From assembly GCA_937930275.1 (NCBI GenBank), contig CALGLM010000085.1:1-24395 (forward strand): a DNA stretch of 24,395 nt, read 5' to 3'. The stretch is from an uncultured Ignavibacteria bacterium. Lineage in GTDB: Bacteria; Bacteroidota; Ignavibacteria; Ignavibacteriales; Melioribacteraceae. The position numbers were made by a program, and so were the translations under genes. The notes beneath the pieces are model-generated. The model saw only the letters and a list, made by a program, of their open reading frames with translations. It searched no databases and had not been told where the DNA came from. The number at the start of each line of letters is the position of its first letter. The stretch's first letter is position 1. Positions 23,448 through 24,395 of this stretch are shown piece by piece.

Positions 23448-24395
23448 ATGTCAGAGAATCAAAATGTTGAATTTAAGCCTTACATTTCGGCGTCCTCCTT
23501 TATTCCGGAATTTACTCCCAAAGCAATTATATTAGGAGCAATATTCGGGATAATATTTGGTGCCGCCACTGTATATTTGGGATTAAAAGTAGGTTTAACG
23601 GTAAGTGCAAGCATTCCTATAGCGGTATTGGCAATTTCTGTATTTAAAAAGATTGGCAAAGCCACTATTTTAGAAAATAATATAGTACAAACAATCGGTT
23701 CTGCGGGTGAATCAGTTGCATCTGGAGTAGTATTTACACTACCTGCTTTATTGTTTTTACCAGGTGGCAGCAATTACTTTCAATATTTTCAGATATTTGT
23801 TTTAGCTTTAGCCGGCGGTATTTTGGGCGTACTTTTTATGATTCCGTTACGCCGTTCATTAATTGTTAAGGAGCACGGAAAATTGCCGTTCCCTGAAGGC
23901 ACTGCTTGTGCCGATGTGTTGGTTGCAGGCGAAAAGGGGGGCGAATTAGCCAAAAAAGTTTATTATGGTTTAGGAATTGCATTTGTTTATAAAGTTTTAA
24001 TGTCAATATTTGGTTTATGGAAAGATGTACCTCAATACATATTTTCACGTAAATCAGCATTGCCAAACGGCACAATAAATGGTGAAATAACTCCGGAATT
24101 GTTAGGTGTTGGTTACATAATCGGCCCCAAAATTGCAGGAATAATGGTTGCAGGCGGTGTATTATCTTGGCTTGTATTAATTCCGTTAATTACTCTTTTA
24201 GGTGATAATTTAACAACTGTATTTGCCCCTGGTACTAAGTTAATTTCTGAAATGACTCCGCGTGAAATTTGGAGTAGCTATATTCGATATATAGGTGCAG
24301 GTGCTGTAACTTTTGGCGGTATAATTACATTAATAAAATCATTTCCAACAATTATCAGTGCATTCAAAGATTCATTCCAAGATTTGAAGAATAAT
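23448..24395 (+). CDS. OPT-family oligopeptide transporter, 5' part (runs off window)
   Basis: An ATG at 23448 with a GGAG box (23439-23442) opens a frame that stays open for 316 codons to the window end. The translation is a polytopic membrane protein: FIPEFTPKAIILG leads into a first membrane helix (about 27-47), then YLGLKVGLTVSASIPIAV (43-60), ENNIVQTIGSAGES (76-89), a helix around 112-134 ending in IPLRR, and KLPFPEGTACADVL (145-158), with further helices around 170-190, 219-251 and 282-297. The ENNIVQT and LPFPEGTACA blocks are hallmarks of the OPT/YSL proton-coupled peptide or metal-chelate transporters. Family members usually have over 600 residues, so about half is missing. It follows purD by 33 bp without a visible terminator. 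Confidence 0.93.
   Translation, partial: MSENQNVEFKPYISASSFIPEFTPKAIILGAIFGIIFGAATVYLGLKVGLTVSASIPIAVLAISVFKKIGKATILENNIVQTIGSAGESVASGVVFTLPALLFLPGGSNYFQYFQIFVLALAGGILGVLFMIPLRRSLIVKEHGKLPFPEGTACADVLVAGEKGGELAKKVYYGLGIAFVYKVLMSIFGLWKDVPQYIFSRKSALPNGTINGEITPELLGVGYIIGPKIAGIMVAGGVLSWLVLIPLITLLGDNLTTVFAPGTKLISEMTPREIWSSYIRYIGAGAVTFGGIITLIKSFPTIISAFKDSFQDLKNN

Noticed and set aside
22121..24075. Minus-strand open frames at 22121-22531, 23480-23773 and 23866-24075
   Set aside because: They are antisense to purD and the OPT transporter, whose + strand translations carry clear family motifs throughout.

Overview
The window is AT-rich (roughly one third G+C by eye) and every supported gene lies on the + strand. 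The organism is most likely a member of the Fibrobacterota-Chlorobiota-Bacteroidota superphylum, probably near Ignavibacteria or Kapabacteria. The main reason is the C-terminus of the first gene, a textbook type IX secretion (Por) sorting domain with a QNYPNPFNPST motif. Readable Shine-Dalgarno-like sequences before purC, recA, guaB and the last gene fit that side of the superphylum better than core Bacteroidota. The taxonomic placement is inference.

Region 1 (2-12374) is a surface module. It starts inside a giant secreted protein (at least 3836 residues visible, 5' end outside the window) made of about 35 complete Ig-like repeats of about 94 residues of the Kre9/KNH-like type. After the repeats come a fibronectin-like stretch, a degenerate dockerin-like pair, a beta-rich possibly cohesin-like region and the type IX sorting domain. 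Thirteen bases downstream is a lipoprotein gene whose product looks like a fibronectin-III-like domain followed by a cohesin domain. Together they suggest a giant adhesin or scaffold with a possible cohesin-dockerin partner held in a membrane. Inside the giant gene, 890 bp is duplicated almost perfectly (3 differences), exactly 1125 bp apart, and this segment has a codon-usage style unlike its surroundings.

Region 2 (12479-24395) is a tightly packed run of housekeeping genes with gaps of 33 bp or less and many overlaps: purC, a DUF971 gene, pgsA, pgpA, cinA, thpR, recA, recX, a glutaryl-CoA-dehydrogenase-like acyl-CoA dehydrogenase, guaB, a glycosyltransferase, purD and the 5' part of an OPT-family transporter (open at the window end, 316 codons visible). 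A weak AU-rich terminator and a good sigma70-like promoter lie in the 104-bp gap before purC, the only sizeable intergenic space. Themes are purine synthesis (purC, purD, guaB), phosphatidylglycerol synthesis (pgsA then pgpA, consecutive steps) and the recombination group cinA-thpR-recA-recX.

The acyl-CoA dehydrogenase reading frame is broken once, exactly at a run of seven A that also forms an A AAA AAA slippery heptamer in the right phase. A -1 slip or one added A restores a full-length enzyme of 389 residues with its catalytic Glu. This may be a recent indel, a sequencing error or recoding. I saw no tRNA, rRNA, CRISPR array, insertion sequence or phage gene. No gene-free stretch exceeds 300 bases.
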